From Pseudotabrizicola alkalilacus (GTDB lineage Bacteria > Pseudomonadota > Alphaproteobacteria > Rhodobacterales > Rhodobacteraceae), in the NCBI RefSeq assembly GCF_003443995.1, contig NZ_QWEY01000005.1:1-64000 (forward strand): 64,000 nucleotides of DNA, in the 5' to 3' direction. The notes beneath the pieces were generated by a model. The model did not search any database and was not told where the DNA came from. It saw nothing but the letters and a program-made list of their open reading frames with translations. How positions within the stretch are numbered: position 1 is the stretch's first letter; each line of letters opens with the position of its first letter. Made by a program: the position numbers and the translations under genes. Below, piece by piece: positions 51,598 through 59,213 of the stretch.

Positions 51598-52200
51598 TCA
51601 GGTCAGCAGACGATAGTGAACCTCGGTCGGTGTACAGGCGGCACCATTAATCGGGATCATGTCTTGTGGGCATGTGGACATCACCACGATGCAATCGAAG
51701 ACCGCCCGCAGTGTCACGTGATCTCCGGGCTTGCAGAGCGGTTCACCCCACGTGATCTTGCCGTCCGGGCCGACCGGAATGTTCATCCACAGATTTAGAG
51801 GGGCAGGGCAAGCAGCTGCCCGCAGATTGATCTGCCCCAACGCGGTTTTCAGGTTGTCGGTGCAATTGTCATGGTACTGCGTGCAGCCCAGCGCGGCATA
51901 ACGGTGCACGTCGCAGGCCGCGATGACAGTATCATGGCGTCCCGGGGAGCTGTCCTCTTCCAGGATCAGGATTGGACGACGCCGGTTGGTCGTCAGCCCA
52001 TCACCCTTGGCAGGGAAAATCCCTTGAAGCGTGGCGTGCAGGTGCTCCATCGACATGAACTCCGACATGTCATCGGCATTGAAACACCAGGTATCAACAA
52101 CCTGCTGACCATGCGTGTTGATGATTTGGATCGCCTGTCCCTTGGCCAACCGCACTGCCCGACCACACCGAGCAGGGACTACGTGGAGATCTGTCACCAT
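51598..52200 (-). CDS. DUF1989 / urea carboxylase-associated family protein
   Basis: A 200-aa protein. Motifs: VPARCGRAVRLAKGQAIQII, then NTHGQQVVDTWCFNADD, SMEHLHATLQGIFP and NCTDNLKTAL. The family is a cupin-like metal-binding fold often encoded beside urea carboxylase or amine-metabolism genes, and its biochemical activity is not settled. It has no operon partner here and converges on the DUF3489 fragment. Confidence 0.85.
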   Translation of the reverse strand: MVTDLHVVPARCGRAVRLAKGQAIQIINTHGQQVVDTWCFNADDMSEFMSMEHLHATLQGIFPAKGDGLTTNRRRPILILEEDSSPGRHDTVIAACDVHRYAALGCTQYHDNCTDNLKTALGQINLRAAACPAPLNLWMNIPVGPDGKITWGEPLCKPGDHVTLRAVFDCIVVMSTCPQDMIPINGAACTPTEVHYRLLT

Positions 52201-52693
52201 GGTCTGGTTCCTTTGCTTTTAAGGAGGTCATGCACCTGACCTACAATCAAAAATATCATAGGTGCACTTTGCGGGGTCAATACCGATAAACTTAACGCTT
52301 GTCTGGAAAGGCCGTTGGACTCTGAATGGTGGTCGCTTCGCGCAACCAATGTCGTCTTTAGATGGCACGCCAAATGCCCTAGAGTCCTGGCTTCCACTAG
52401 GTGGATTCCGAGGTGGGTGGATTCCCTGGATTCCGCAAAAGAATCCAGCAGGTGCAGGTCGTGATTCTGCAACCATTTGATAATGAGACTATTTTTCCAA
52501 GATTAAGCGGCAGGTGGATTCCGGGTGGATTCCCCGGTGAAAGTGCCTGTCGCTAGCGAAATGCTGCGCTGCGCCCCCCGCATACGTTCGGGGCCGGGGA
52601 GGAACCATGCCGTGGGGGGAGGTAACGGCGGCAGCTTTCGATCTGTGCGAGGCGCAAAAAACGTCAGAACTTCAAGACGATGGCGACCCCTTC
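52201..52693. other. Non-coding region with short GTGGATTCC repeats
   Basis: About 490 bp without a convincing gene; frames across it show no family resemblance. Its notable content is the repeat cluster at 52401-52533. It borders a prophage scar and may contain recombination junctions. Confidence 0.5.
52401..52533. repeat. GTGGATTCC iterons and associated hairpin
   Basis: GTGGATTCC occurs exactly at 52401-52409, 52417-52425, 52514-52522 and 52525-52533, plus TGGATTCC at 52427-52434. TGGATTC (52427-52433) also pairs with GAATCCA (52441-52447) around a 7-base loop. Two close pairs spaced about 90-110 bp apart suggest protein-binding sites. The binding protein is unknown. Confidence 0.6.
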
Positions 52694-52798
52694 TCAGTTC
52701 CTACGACGAACCTCGTGATACGCCTTGAACTCTTCTTCGTTCATCGGCTCGACACTGAATGCATCTCTCAGCTTGTTCCAGCCACTGCGCAGAAACAT
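52694..52798 (-). CDS. 34-codon ORF coupled to the helicase fragment
   Basis: ATG at 52798 shares its last base with the first base of the helicase-fragment stop (TGATG). It encodes MFLRSGWNKLRDAFSVEPMN and an acidic/basic tail ending RRRN. No family is recognised. It could be a real small protein or the shifted continuation of a degraded gene. Confidence 0.25.
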   Translation of the reverse strand: MFLRSGWNKLRDAFSVEPMNEEEFKAYHEVRRRN

Positions 52799-53589
52799 CA
52801 AGCGTCGCTCTCCCCTGCGTGCGCTGCAAGAGGCGGCTTGGTACCTTCAACGCTACCAGTGATATGATAGGCCAATGCATGGAATGTCCAAGCCTTCACT
52901 GGCTCGTCGCAGGCTCGGCCCATTCGCACGGCCACCTCATTCGCGGCATCTTTTCCATATGCCAACGGAAGAATTTCGTCGACGCTTCGGATCCCGGACT
53001 TCAGGAGATGCGCCGCCTTGGCTGTGATCACACTGGTCTTCTTAGACCCCGCCCCGGCGAGAACAAGCGTTGCATCTTCATCGCTCAGGACCGCGCGGCG
53101 TTGTTCAAGTGTCAACGGTTTGCTTTCCACCTGATCTAAAAATTGTTCCCACCGCGCGAGTTCACGGTCCAAGTGTGCATTGATCGCGCGCTCACGTGCC
53201 TCCTTCGGGTTTTTCAGAAACTCGGCGATCCGCTCGAGTTGCGTCGTGTCCTCGATTCCGGTTTCGGTGCGAGCCAACTGTTGCCTTAAGTAGTCGCTAT
53301 ATTTAGCCGCTTCGCAAAGTATTGCTGGGGTCAAGCAGGCAGCCGGGAACTGGGGTGGGTTGTTCAGCCATGCAAGTTCGGCTGCCAACTGGCGAAACCG
53401 AGTCGAGTTCCATTCTGTCTCGGGTTTTTCGTGCTTGGCTAGGTTAAGGTTCAACCCCGACTGAGGCTGCGTGATGAGGATGGACTTTGGCGATGGCGAC
53501 GACGATTTGCTCCGAGAAGCGCCAAATAGTTCCCCTACCAATCCAAAGACGGCCGCGCCAATCAGCCATTCGATCATTGTATGTGGCAC
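52798..53589 (-). pseudogene. N-terminal fragment of a UvrD/Rep-type (helicase IV-like) helicase
   Basis: A 263-residue frame. Near residue 150 PLTLEQRRAVLSDEDATLVL and AGAGSKKTSVITAKAAHLL are motifs Q and I, but the canonical GSGKT reads GSKKT, replacing a P-loop Gly with Lys. Motif Ia-Ib like DEILPLAYGKDAANEVAVRM and WTFHALAYHITG follow, then a stop after AHAGESDA. Motifs II-VI (about 600 aa) are missing, so ATPase and helicase activity cannot remain. The first residues suggest a membrane-anchored N terminus (MIEWLIGAAVFGLVGELFG). Related helicases often belong to nuclease-helicase defence pairs, but this one is a relic. Confidence 0.65.
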
Positions 53590-53732
53590 CCTTCACTAAC
53601 AGATATAGACCATGCATACCGTGCACGTTGGACCTCCGCACGGCTTAAAGCGGACAGGAGAGAGGCGCGTCAGTCAGTTGTCAGAGACTCGTAACCTGCC
53701 AAGGTCTTGATAGTAGTGGCACGATGCGATTT

Positions 53733-53828
53733 TCACCGGCAGGCCCGTGCCTGATCGCGCAGGAGCGCATAATCGCTTAGCATCCGAACAACCACCGCGC
53801 TTTCCGTCAGCGCATCCACTTCATCGGC
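53733..53828 (-). pseudogene. C-terminal fragment of an Rz1-like phage lipoprotein
   Basis: About 31 residues ending MLSDYALLRDQARACR, clearly related to the complete copy at 3895-4116 (ending LNDYAVLRDQARVCR). The signal/lipobox portion is missing: homology ends near 53828, where a different phage gene tail begins on the other strand. It shows that pieces of the same prophage type sit at two places in the window. Confidence 0.6.
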
Positions 53829-53831
53829 GGC

Positions 53832-53873
53832 AAGCGGCCGCGCATCGCGATCCGCATCCACACATCGAACTGA
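53832..53873 (+). pseudogene. C-terminal tail of a phage structural gene
   Basis: The final 13 codons of a phage gene (KRPRIAIRIHTSN, stop at 53871-53873), directly upstream of the head-tail gene at 53880. Nearly the same DNA occurs inside the toxin gene at 55176-55838, where the frame continues into a toxin domain instead of stopping. Confidence 0.6.
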
Positions 53874-53879
53874 CCCGCC

Positions 53880-54194
53880 ATGACCGTCTTTGTCGCCGCC
53901 ATGGACCGGATCTATGCCAACCCGTCCATGGCGGCGGCCGCTGTCTGGATTTCCGCCACCACCTCGGAGGAACGCCCCATCCGCGTCATCCGCCGCGCCC
54001 CGGATCGCATCACCGAATTCGGCGCGGGCCGGTTTGTCAGCGACACCATGATGGTGGACGTCCGCGTCTCCGACCTGCCCGATCCCCGCCCCGGCGATTT
54101 GATTGTCATCGGGGCCGACAGCTTCACCATTCAGGGCGAGCCGGTGCGTGATCGTGAACGCCTGATCTGGACGCTGGACCTGCGCCCATCATGA
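53880..54194 (+). CDS. Phage head-tail joining protein
   Basis: A 104-aa beta-rich protein: MTVFVAAMDRIYANPSMAAA, then VRVSDLPDPRPGDLIVIG, FTIQGEPVRDRERLIWTLDL. Size and pattern match the small head-tail connector/adaptor of siphoprophages. It starts six bases after the stop of the preceding phage gene tail, the normal order in a packaging-morphogenesis cluster, and overlaps the next gene by ATGA. Probably intact but stranded, since terminase, portal and capsid genes are absent. Confidence 0.7.
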   Translation: MTVFVAAMDRIYANPSMAAAAVWISATTSEERPIRVIRRAPDRITEFGAGRFVSDTMMVDVRVSDLPDPRPGDLIVIGADSFTIQGEPVRDRERLIWTLDLRPS

Positions 54195-54820
54195 AGCTGA
54201 AGATTGCGTTCGATCCCGACCTCGTCGCCCTGATGCAGGCCGAAGTCGCCGCCGGGGAAAAGGCAGTGACCGCCGCCATGCGCGAAGCGGGGGCCGATCT
54301 GAAATCTGCCTGGCGCAGCCAGATTACCGGCGCTGGCCTCGGCACAAGGCTGGGAAACAGCATTCGCCTCGCCAGCTTCCCGAAATCCGGCGACAGCCTG
54401 AACGCGGCCACTCTGGTCAGGTCCAACGCGCCGGTGATCATCGGCGCGCATGACACCGGCCCGCTGATCCGGTCCAAGGACGGGTTCTGGCTGGCCATCC
54501 CAACCCCGGCCGCCGGGAAAAGCACGAAACACAGGCGGATCACCCCCGGAGAATGGGAACGCCGCACCGGGTTGCGCCTGCGGTTCATCTACCGCCGTCG
54601 CGGGCCGAGCCTGCTGGTGGCCGAGGGGCGGTTGAATTCGAAAGGCCGAGCTGTGGCGTCACGGTCAAAAACCGGCCGTGGCCTCGTGACCGTGCCGATA
54701 TTCCTGCTGGTCCCGCGGGTCAAGCTGCGCAAACGGCTGGATCTGGCGCGGGATGCAGAGCGTGCGGTGGACGGCATGCCGGGGCTGATCGTGGCGGGGT
54801 GGCGTACATTTGGGCCATGA
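54191..54820 (+). CDS. Phage protein of the DUF6441 type
   Basis: A 209-aa protein following the head-tail gene. Key features: VAAGEKAVTAAMREAGADLK, LASFPKSGDSLNAATLVRSN, APVIIGAHDTGPLIRSKDG, and a basic C-terminal half with LVPRVKLRKRLDLARDAERA. These fit DUF6441 (HK97-gp10-like tail completion proteins of alphaproteobacterial phages). The role is probably joining or sealing the tail tube. It looks complete; downstream tail genes are missing and the next gene is on the opposite strand. Confidence 0.7.
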   Translation: MKLKIAFDPDLVALMQAEVAAGEKAVTAAMREAGADLKSAWRSQITGAGLGTRLGNSIRLASFPKSGDSLNAATLVRSNAPVIIGAHDTGPLIRSKDGFWLAIPTPAAGKSTKHRRITPGEWERRTGLRLRFIYRRRGPSLLVAEGRLNSKGRAVASRSKTGRGLVTVPIFLLVPRVKLRKRLDLARDAERAVDGMPGLIVAGWRTFGP

Positions 54821-54867
54821 ATTACCCGCCTTGTCCCTCAATGTCAGTTCCGAAATGCCTCTGGGCT

Positions 54868-55176
54868 TTACTCAGGGCGGAAGGCGACGAATACGTCGCC
54901 ATTCAAAAGCAGCTTTCGTCCGGGCAAGGACTCGAAGAATGCAAGCATGGCCTCGCGCGCCGCTACACTATGGTCTTTCGAATGCCTGCAATACACGCTT
55001 GTCTTGAACCCTTTGCGCACGCCGTACTCTTCCATGATCTCTTCATGAAAGGGCCCAAGATCATCGCTTGCATTCCAGATTTCCCAGAGTCCGCGGGCGG
55101 AACGTGCCGCATCGTTGAGGCGGCCTTCCATGTCCGGCTTGTCCAAATCCGAATAGACAAAATACTCTATTGCCAT
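54868..55176 (-). CDS. Probable immunity protein for the adjacent CdiA-CT-like toxin
   Basis: A 102-aa acidic protein (MAIEYFVYSDLDKPDMEGRL, then ARSARGLWEIWNASDDLGPF). No named family is recognised. Its ATG at 55176 shares a base with the toxin stop (TGATG); a GTG at 55179 is an alternative. Small size, coupling to a C-terminal toxin domain and lack of enzyme motifs make it the expected cognate immunity protein. That assignment is by context only. Confidence 0.6.
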   Translation of the reverse strand: MAIEYFVYSDLDKPDMEGRLNDAARSARGLWEIWNASDDLGPFHEEIMEEYGVRKGFKTSVYCRHSKDHSVAAREAMLAFFESLPGRKLLLNGDVFVAFRPE

Positions 55177-55838
55177 CACAGCCCTCCGATCGTTCCATCA
55201 GGTCGCACAATCAACACCTCTCCCAGGCCATCGATGGGCCAGTCTGCGAACTGCCTGCGCAGAGCTTCCTCGCTTGTACCGCTATCTTGCAGATCAATCA
55301 CGCCATTCGGAGCCTGACCCGTTTCCACTTTCTCTTTAACTCGATCCCATATGTTTCGGACGTTGCCTGTCGAAGGCGCGAGGTGATCGTAAACTTGGCC
55401 ATTGACCAGATAATCAGGGCGTTTTGGTCCTGCCACAGAGGGGTTCTGCACGACGTCGTATCCGTTCTCCGCCAGAATTCCAGCTGACTCGTTCTCTCGG
55501 CGGATGCTGCGTTGTGTTGCCTCGTCGTCGTTGCGATTGATCGGCGTAGGTTCACCCGGGCGTGCTTCGACATTCGAAGTGTGAATGCGGATCGCGATGC
55601 GCGGCCGCTTGTTCACCGGCAGGATTGACGCCTCGGCCATCAGGTCGATCCAGCGGCCTTTTTCGTCGAGGTGCTGGCGGGCGTAGAGGGGAAGGCCGAG
55701 GGTATTCGCCGCCTCCAGCAGGTTGGCTGGGCCGCCGTAGGTCGTGAAGGTATCCATCGTGCCCAATGGGAAGGCGAGGCCTTCTCTGGCGGGGACCAAT
55801 CGTTCGGTGACCTTGGTCGACAGGGTGGGCGGTGCCAT
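55176..55838 (-). CDS. Phage structural protein fused to a CdiA C-terminal tRNase-like toxin domain
   Basis: A 220-aa frame. Residues 1-85 derive from a phage structural gene (GLPLYARQHLDEKGRWIDLM, then LPVNKRPRIAIRIHTSN). In the intact version at 53873 the protein ends exactly after HTSN. Here it continues VEARPGEPTPINRN and then a domain with RRENESAGILAENGYDVVQN, KRPDYLVNGQVYDHLAPSTG, VKEKVETGQAPNGVIDLQ, the Glu, Asp and Lys pattern of the CdiA_C family of contact-dependent tRNase toxins. The 5' end is joined out of frame to an MbnP relic, so the natural start may be lost; ATG 55838 is a weak candidate. It pairs with the downstream immunity gene. A prophage-borne polymorphic toxin is the best reading. 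Confidence 0.65.
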   Translation of the reverse strand: MAPPTLSTKVTERLVPAREGLAFPLGTMDTFTTYGGPANLLEAANTLGLPLYARQHLDEKGRWIDLMAEASILPVNKRPRIAIRIHTSNVEARPGEPTPINRNDDEATQRSIRRENESAGILAENGYDVVQNPSVAGPKRPDYLVNGQVYDHLAPSTGNVRNIWDRVKEKVETGQAPNGVIDLQDSGTSEEALRRQFADWPIDGLGEVLIVRPDGTIGGL

Positions 55839-55995
55839 CGGCGCGGATCAGCGCCGCACCCGACACGAACAGGCGGTAGTCGATGCCCTTGACGGCGGTG
55901 GCCTTGGCCCCGTTGCCGTCATAGGTCTCGGCGCAGGAGAATGGTTTGCCCGCAATCTCACCGGCAAAGTTGATCGGAACAGCCTGATCGGCCAA
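55826..55995 (-). pseudogene. Fragment of an MbnP-like periplasmic metal-binding protein
   Basis: About 55 residues: ADQAVPINFAGEIAGKPFSC, AETYDGNGAKATAVKGIDYR and LFVSGAALIRADGTAHPV, the N-terminal beta strands of MbnP (partner of the MbnH di-haem protein in metal handling). A proper signal peptide is not visible upstream, and after HPV the frame runs into the phage-toxin sequence. The gene appears to be cut on both sides by the prophage event. Confidence 0.6.
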
Positions 55996-56198
55996 GGCAA
56001 ACAGAACTCGATAGTGCCGATATGAAACCTCGCCCCGGTGCTCTGATCACGCCGCCAGCATGCAGGATGTGTGCGAAGATGCCACCTGCATCGCCACATG
56101 ACAGCGCCTTGGCGGCCGGGCAGAGGAAATCCTGACGCCCCCTGATCCCGAAAGTAAGGGGGAACCTTGCCTCATGCCTGTGGGGCGCATCAACGTCG
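55996..56198. other. Region between MbnP relic and histidine kinase gene
   Basis: About 200 bp with no recognised gene or regulatory site. Frames here resemble nothing I know. Confidence 0.4.
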
Positions 56199-57377
56199 TC
56201 AGGACACCTCACCCTCGGCATAAAGATGGATTTCGACCATCGCGCCGCCGTCTGGCCTGTTGCTGAGGTTCAGATGTCCGCCATGGGCGACGGCGATGGC
56301 CTGGACAATCGAGAGGCCGAGTCCCGTGCCGCCCGAGGCGCGTGATCTTGAGGCATCGCCGCGCCAGAACGGATTGACCGCAACTGCGCCCATATCTTCG
56401 GGAAAACCCGGTCCACGATCCAGCACTCGGATGATGGCGCTGCCGTCGGGCAGTTGCCCGGTCTCACAGCGCAGGCACCCGCCGCTTGCCGCATACCGGC
56501 CCGCATTTTCCAGCAGGGCAAGCACGGCCTGACGAATGCGGGTCGGGTCGGCAGATATCCGGGCGGGCTGAAGGCTGGTTTGAAGCTTTAGCCCGCTGGT
56601 ATCCAGCATGGGGCGCGCGGCAGAAAGAACCGCCTCCACCACTTCGGCAAGGTCGAGATCTTCGCGATGCAGCACCAGTTTCTGGCCAATGGCCAGCGAC
56701 AGGGTGCGCAGATCCTCGACAATTCTGCCCAGACCCTCGACCTGAAGCAGAAGATCCGCGAGCATCTTTCGATCCATCGGGAACACGCCGTCAAGAATAC
56801 CCTGCATCCCGCCTTGCAGCACCGTAAGCGGGGTGCGCAACTCATGCGCAACCGCCATATTGTTGAAGCGCAACCGCTCTTCCATCTTTTCGAGACTGGT
56901 GGCGAGGGCGTTGAAGGTCTCGACAAGGCTTGAAACCTCACGCGTGGTTCCGGGTGAAGCGGCCACGCGCACCGAGAAATCGCCGGATCTGAGGATATCG
57001 GCAGCATCGGTCAGATCCTCAAGCGGTCTGGCAATCCGCCGTGCCAGATAGACCCCGATGATGGCGCAGAGCAGCGCCGACAACAGACCGATGACCAAAG
57101 TGGCAAGCTGTACCTTGAAATCCGTCGTCGCCACCAGCGCATCCAGATGCTCGACGAGCATTCTGAGCGCAGTCTCATCCGGCACGCGCCCCTCGTTCAC
57201 AAGCCTGTAGGCGTCAGCCGCTTCCGGTGGCAGGCTGCGGTTGTTGTTTTCCTCAAGATGGGCGGAATACCAGGTGACACCGATATAGGCCATGCCAACA
57301 CTCAAAAGCAGCATGATCGCAATGACAATTGCGGTCAGTGTGGCAAGCGGCAGCGCGCGGGCGTGTCTGAGGGTCAT
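56199..57377 (-). CDS. Sensor histidine kinase (BaeS/AdeS-like)
   Basis: A 392-aa inner-membrane kinase. Transmembrane helices at about 11-35 and 90-112 flank a roughly 50-residue periplasmic sensor. A HAMP domain follows (RRIARPLEDLTDAADILRSG), then the dimerisation box VAHELRTPLTVLQGG with phospho-acceptor His178. The ATPase lid region carries the N box (ALLENAGRYA), DRGPGFPEDM and GGTGLGLSIVQAI. It overlaps the response-regulator gene upstream by ATGA. Its signal is unknown; close relatives respond to envelope or drug stress. Confidence 0.93.
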   Translation of the reverse strand: MTLRHARALPLATLTAIVIAIMLLLSVGMAYIGVTWYSAHLEENNNRSLPPEAADAYRLVNEGRVPDETALRMLVEHLDALVATTDFKVQLATLVIGLLSALLCAIIGVYLARRIARPLEDLTDAADILRSGDFSVRVAASPGTTREVSSLVETFNALATSLEKMEERLRFNNMAVAHELRTPLTVLQGGMQGILDGVFPMDRKMLADLLLQVEGLGRIVEDLRTLSLAIGQKLVLHREDLDLAEVVEAVLSAARPMLDTSGLKLQTSLQPARISADPTRIRQAVLALLENAGRYAASGGCLRCETGQLPDGSAIIRVLDRGPGFPEDMGAVAVNPFWRGDASRSRASGGTGLGLSIVQAIAVAHGGHLNLSNRPDGGAMVEIHLYAEGEVS

Positions 57378-58066
57378 TGCGGATCCGACAGTCGATAGCC
57401 GATGCCACGCACGGCCGGCAAAAAGCCGGTCTCGCCCAGCTCGTCGAGCTTGCGGCGCAGATTGGAAATATGGGTGTCTATCGTGCGTGCCAGCGCATCG
57501 CTTTCGGGCATGCAGGCATCAAGGATATCGGCACGCGCAAAGGCTTGTGTCGGGTATCGGATCATATGGGCCAGAATCCGGAATTCACTGAGCGTCAGGG
57601 GCAGGGGAACCCGTTGGCCATCCTTGTTGATAAAGGCCATGTAGCTTTCGAAATCCACCTCCAGAGAGCGGAAACGCCGCACGGCATCCTTGGTCTCACC
57701 CAAGGTCCGCCGCAGCACAGCTTTGACCCTTGCAACCACCTCCTGCGGGTTGAACGGTTTCACCACATAGTCATCAGCGCCAAGATGCAGGCCGCTCAGC
57801 CGATCAACATCATCCGCCAGCGCTGTTACCATGATGACCGGCGTGGAACTGGACTGCCGGATACGGGCCAGCACGCCAAAACCGTCCAGTCTGGGAATGC
57901 GCGCGTCCAGCAATACAATGTCAGGCTTCAAAAGCGCATGGTGCTGGAGGGCGGTTTCCCCGTCGGCGGCCTGAACAGTGCGAAAGCCGTCGCGCTGCAG
58001 ATAGGCGTCAAGGATCCGCGCAATTGCCGGTTCATCCTCGACGATGAGAACAAGGTTGTTATCCAT
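57374..58066 (-). CDS. OmpR-family response regulator
   Basis: A 230-aa protein from ATG 58066, where the receiver domain begins (NNLVLIVEDEPAIARILD). The phospho-acceptor is Asp54 in VLLDARIPRLDGFG; the switch Thr and Lys appear in VTALADD and YVVKPF. The C-terminal winged helix (LPLTLSEFRILAHMI, then IDTHISNLRRKLDELGETGF, GIGYRLSDPQ) is OmpR/PhoB type. The kinase gene follows with a 4-base overlap, the usual order for BaeSR and AdeRS. Frame upstream of 58066 is not credible protein. Confidence 0.94.
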   Translation of the reverse strand: MDNNLVLIVEDEPAIARILDAYLQRDGFRTVQAADGETALQHHALLKPDIVLLDARIPRLDGFGVLARIRQSSSTPVIMVTALADDVDRLSGLHLGADDYVVKPFNPQEVVARVKAVLRRTLGETKDAVRRFRSLEVDFESYMAFINKDGQRVPLPLTLSEFRILAHMIRYPTQAFARADILDACMPESDALARTIDTHISNLRRKLDELGETGFLPAVRGIGYRLSDPQ

Positions 58067-58253
58067 CCTGATGCCCGCCACCACCTGTTGTATATCGCGC
58101 CGTCGATACACCCCAGAATAGGGTTTTGCGCCTGTCGGTACAATCCTGTGACACAGGGATAGCCGGTCGTGGACAGGCTCTTGATCCGATCTCCGCCGTT
58201 TCTTGACAGTTCCCGTCCAGATGGCCGTCGATCCATCTTTACAAGAGACCGGC

Positions 58254-59183
58254 ATGACTCAGGCACTACCGGGCTATTTGCCCAAAGCTCCCCACATTGC
58301 GTTACATCATGGCATCGGCAGGGCGCAGATTCTCATTGCCCGGCTGACAATTCTGATCAGCTTTGTCTTCATGGCCTTTCCGGCCATTGATCTGGCGGTA
58401 ACGCGACGTGTCGCGGAAGGGGCGGTTTTCGTTCTGGCCGAGCAGCCGTTTCTGAACGGGTTGCGGCAGGTCGGTCTCAAGGGACCGTTCATTGTCATCC
58501 TGGCCATGCTGCTGCTGTTGGGGCTGCGCACTGTTCTGCCGGGGCGGCACCGTATCTGTGCGCCCCACAAGCCGATCTTCGTTGTCACAAGCTTTGTTGC
58601 CGGTCAGTTGGTTGTCGAGATTTTGAAACCCCTGATTGGCCGTGCCCGCCCGCGCAACCTGCTGGAATTCGGCGGGACTGCCGATTTCACGCCGGTCTGG
58701 CAATTCTCGGGCCAATGCGCCGACAACTGCTCCTTTCCATCCGGTGAGGCCGCTGCGGCGGCGGCCGGGCTTTCCCTTCTGGTTCTGTTTCCGGAAAGGC
58801 TGCGCCTGACCGCAGCCATCATACTGACGCCGATGCTCATGATGATTGCGGTCAACCGCGTCCTGTTCGGTGCGCATTTCCTGTCAGACGTGGTGATCGC
58901 CTGGCTTCTCACCCTGTTGGCCATGACCTCGATCTGGAAATGGACAGGCCAGCACGCGCGGGATACCGGCGCGCCTGCAAATGGCAGCATTGGGGAAACG
59001 CGCCCGGCTCGGACAAGACATCTTGTGCCATCAGCCAAACGGGCACCCTCGCGGAGTGCTTTGTTGCAAGGCCGGGGTCGCCCTTTCGTGCCTGCTGCGG
59101 GTGCCGCGCTTCCGGCAACAGGGCAGGGGCTGGGAAGCGACAGTCCGGCAGCTGACGTAGAGGAAAATATTTTCTACCAGTAA
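58254..59183 (+). CDS. PAP2-family membrane phosphatase
   Basis: A 309-aa protein with about six hydrophobic segments. PAP2 motif 1 is KPLIGRARP (K-x6-RP), motif 2 CSFPSGEAAAA, and motif 3 NRVLFGAHFLSDV with the nucleophilic His and Asp. In motif 2 the usual PSGH reads PSGE, so the general-acid His is replaced by Glu. The C-terminal 50 residues are Ala/Pro/Arg-rich and atypical. Likely acts on a lipid phosphate (undecaprenyl-PP, lipid A or phosphatidate). ATG 58254 is chosen over 58203 because the longer N terminus is unlike the family. Divergent from the two-component genes, so possibly under their control. Confidence 0.82.
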   Translation: MTQALPGYLPKAPHIALHHGIGRAQILIARLTILISFVFMAFPAIDLAVTRRVAEGAVFVLAEQPFLNGLRQVGLKGPFIVILAMLLLLGLRTVLPGRHRICAPHKPIFVVTSFVAGQLVVEILKPLIGRARPRNLLEFGGTADFTPVWQFSGQCADNCSFPSGEAAAAAAGLSLLVLFPERLRLTAAIILTPMLMMIAVNRVLFGAHFLSDVVIAWLLTLLAMTSIWKWTGQHARDTGAPANGSIGETRPARTRHLVPSAKRAPSRSALLQGRGRPFVPAAGAALPATGQGLGSDSPAADVEENIFYQ

Positions 59184-59213
59184 AAAAATTGTTGCAATGG
59201 TGAAGTCTTTCGG

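Noticed and set aside
34340-55840. An intact prophage or gene transfer agent
   Set aside because: Phage genes are split into two small groups separated by about 17 kb of metabolic genes. Terminase, portal, capsid, tape-measure, replication and integrase genes are all missing.
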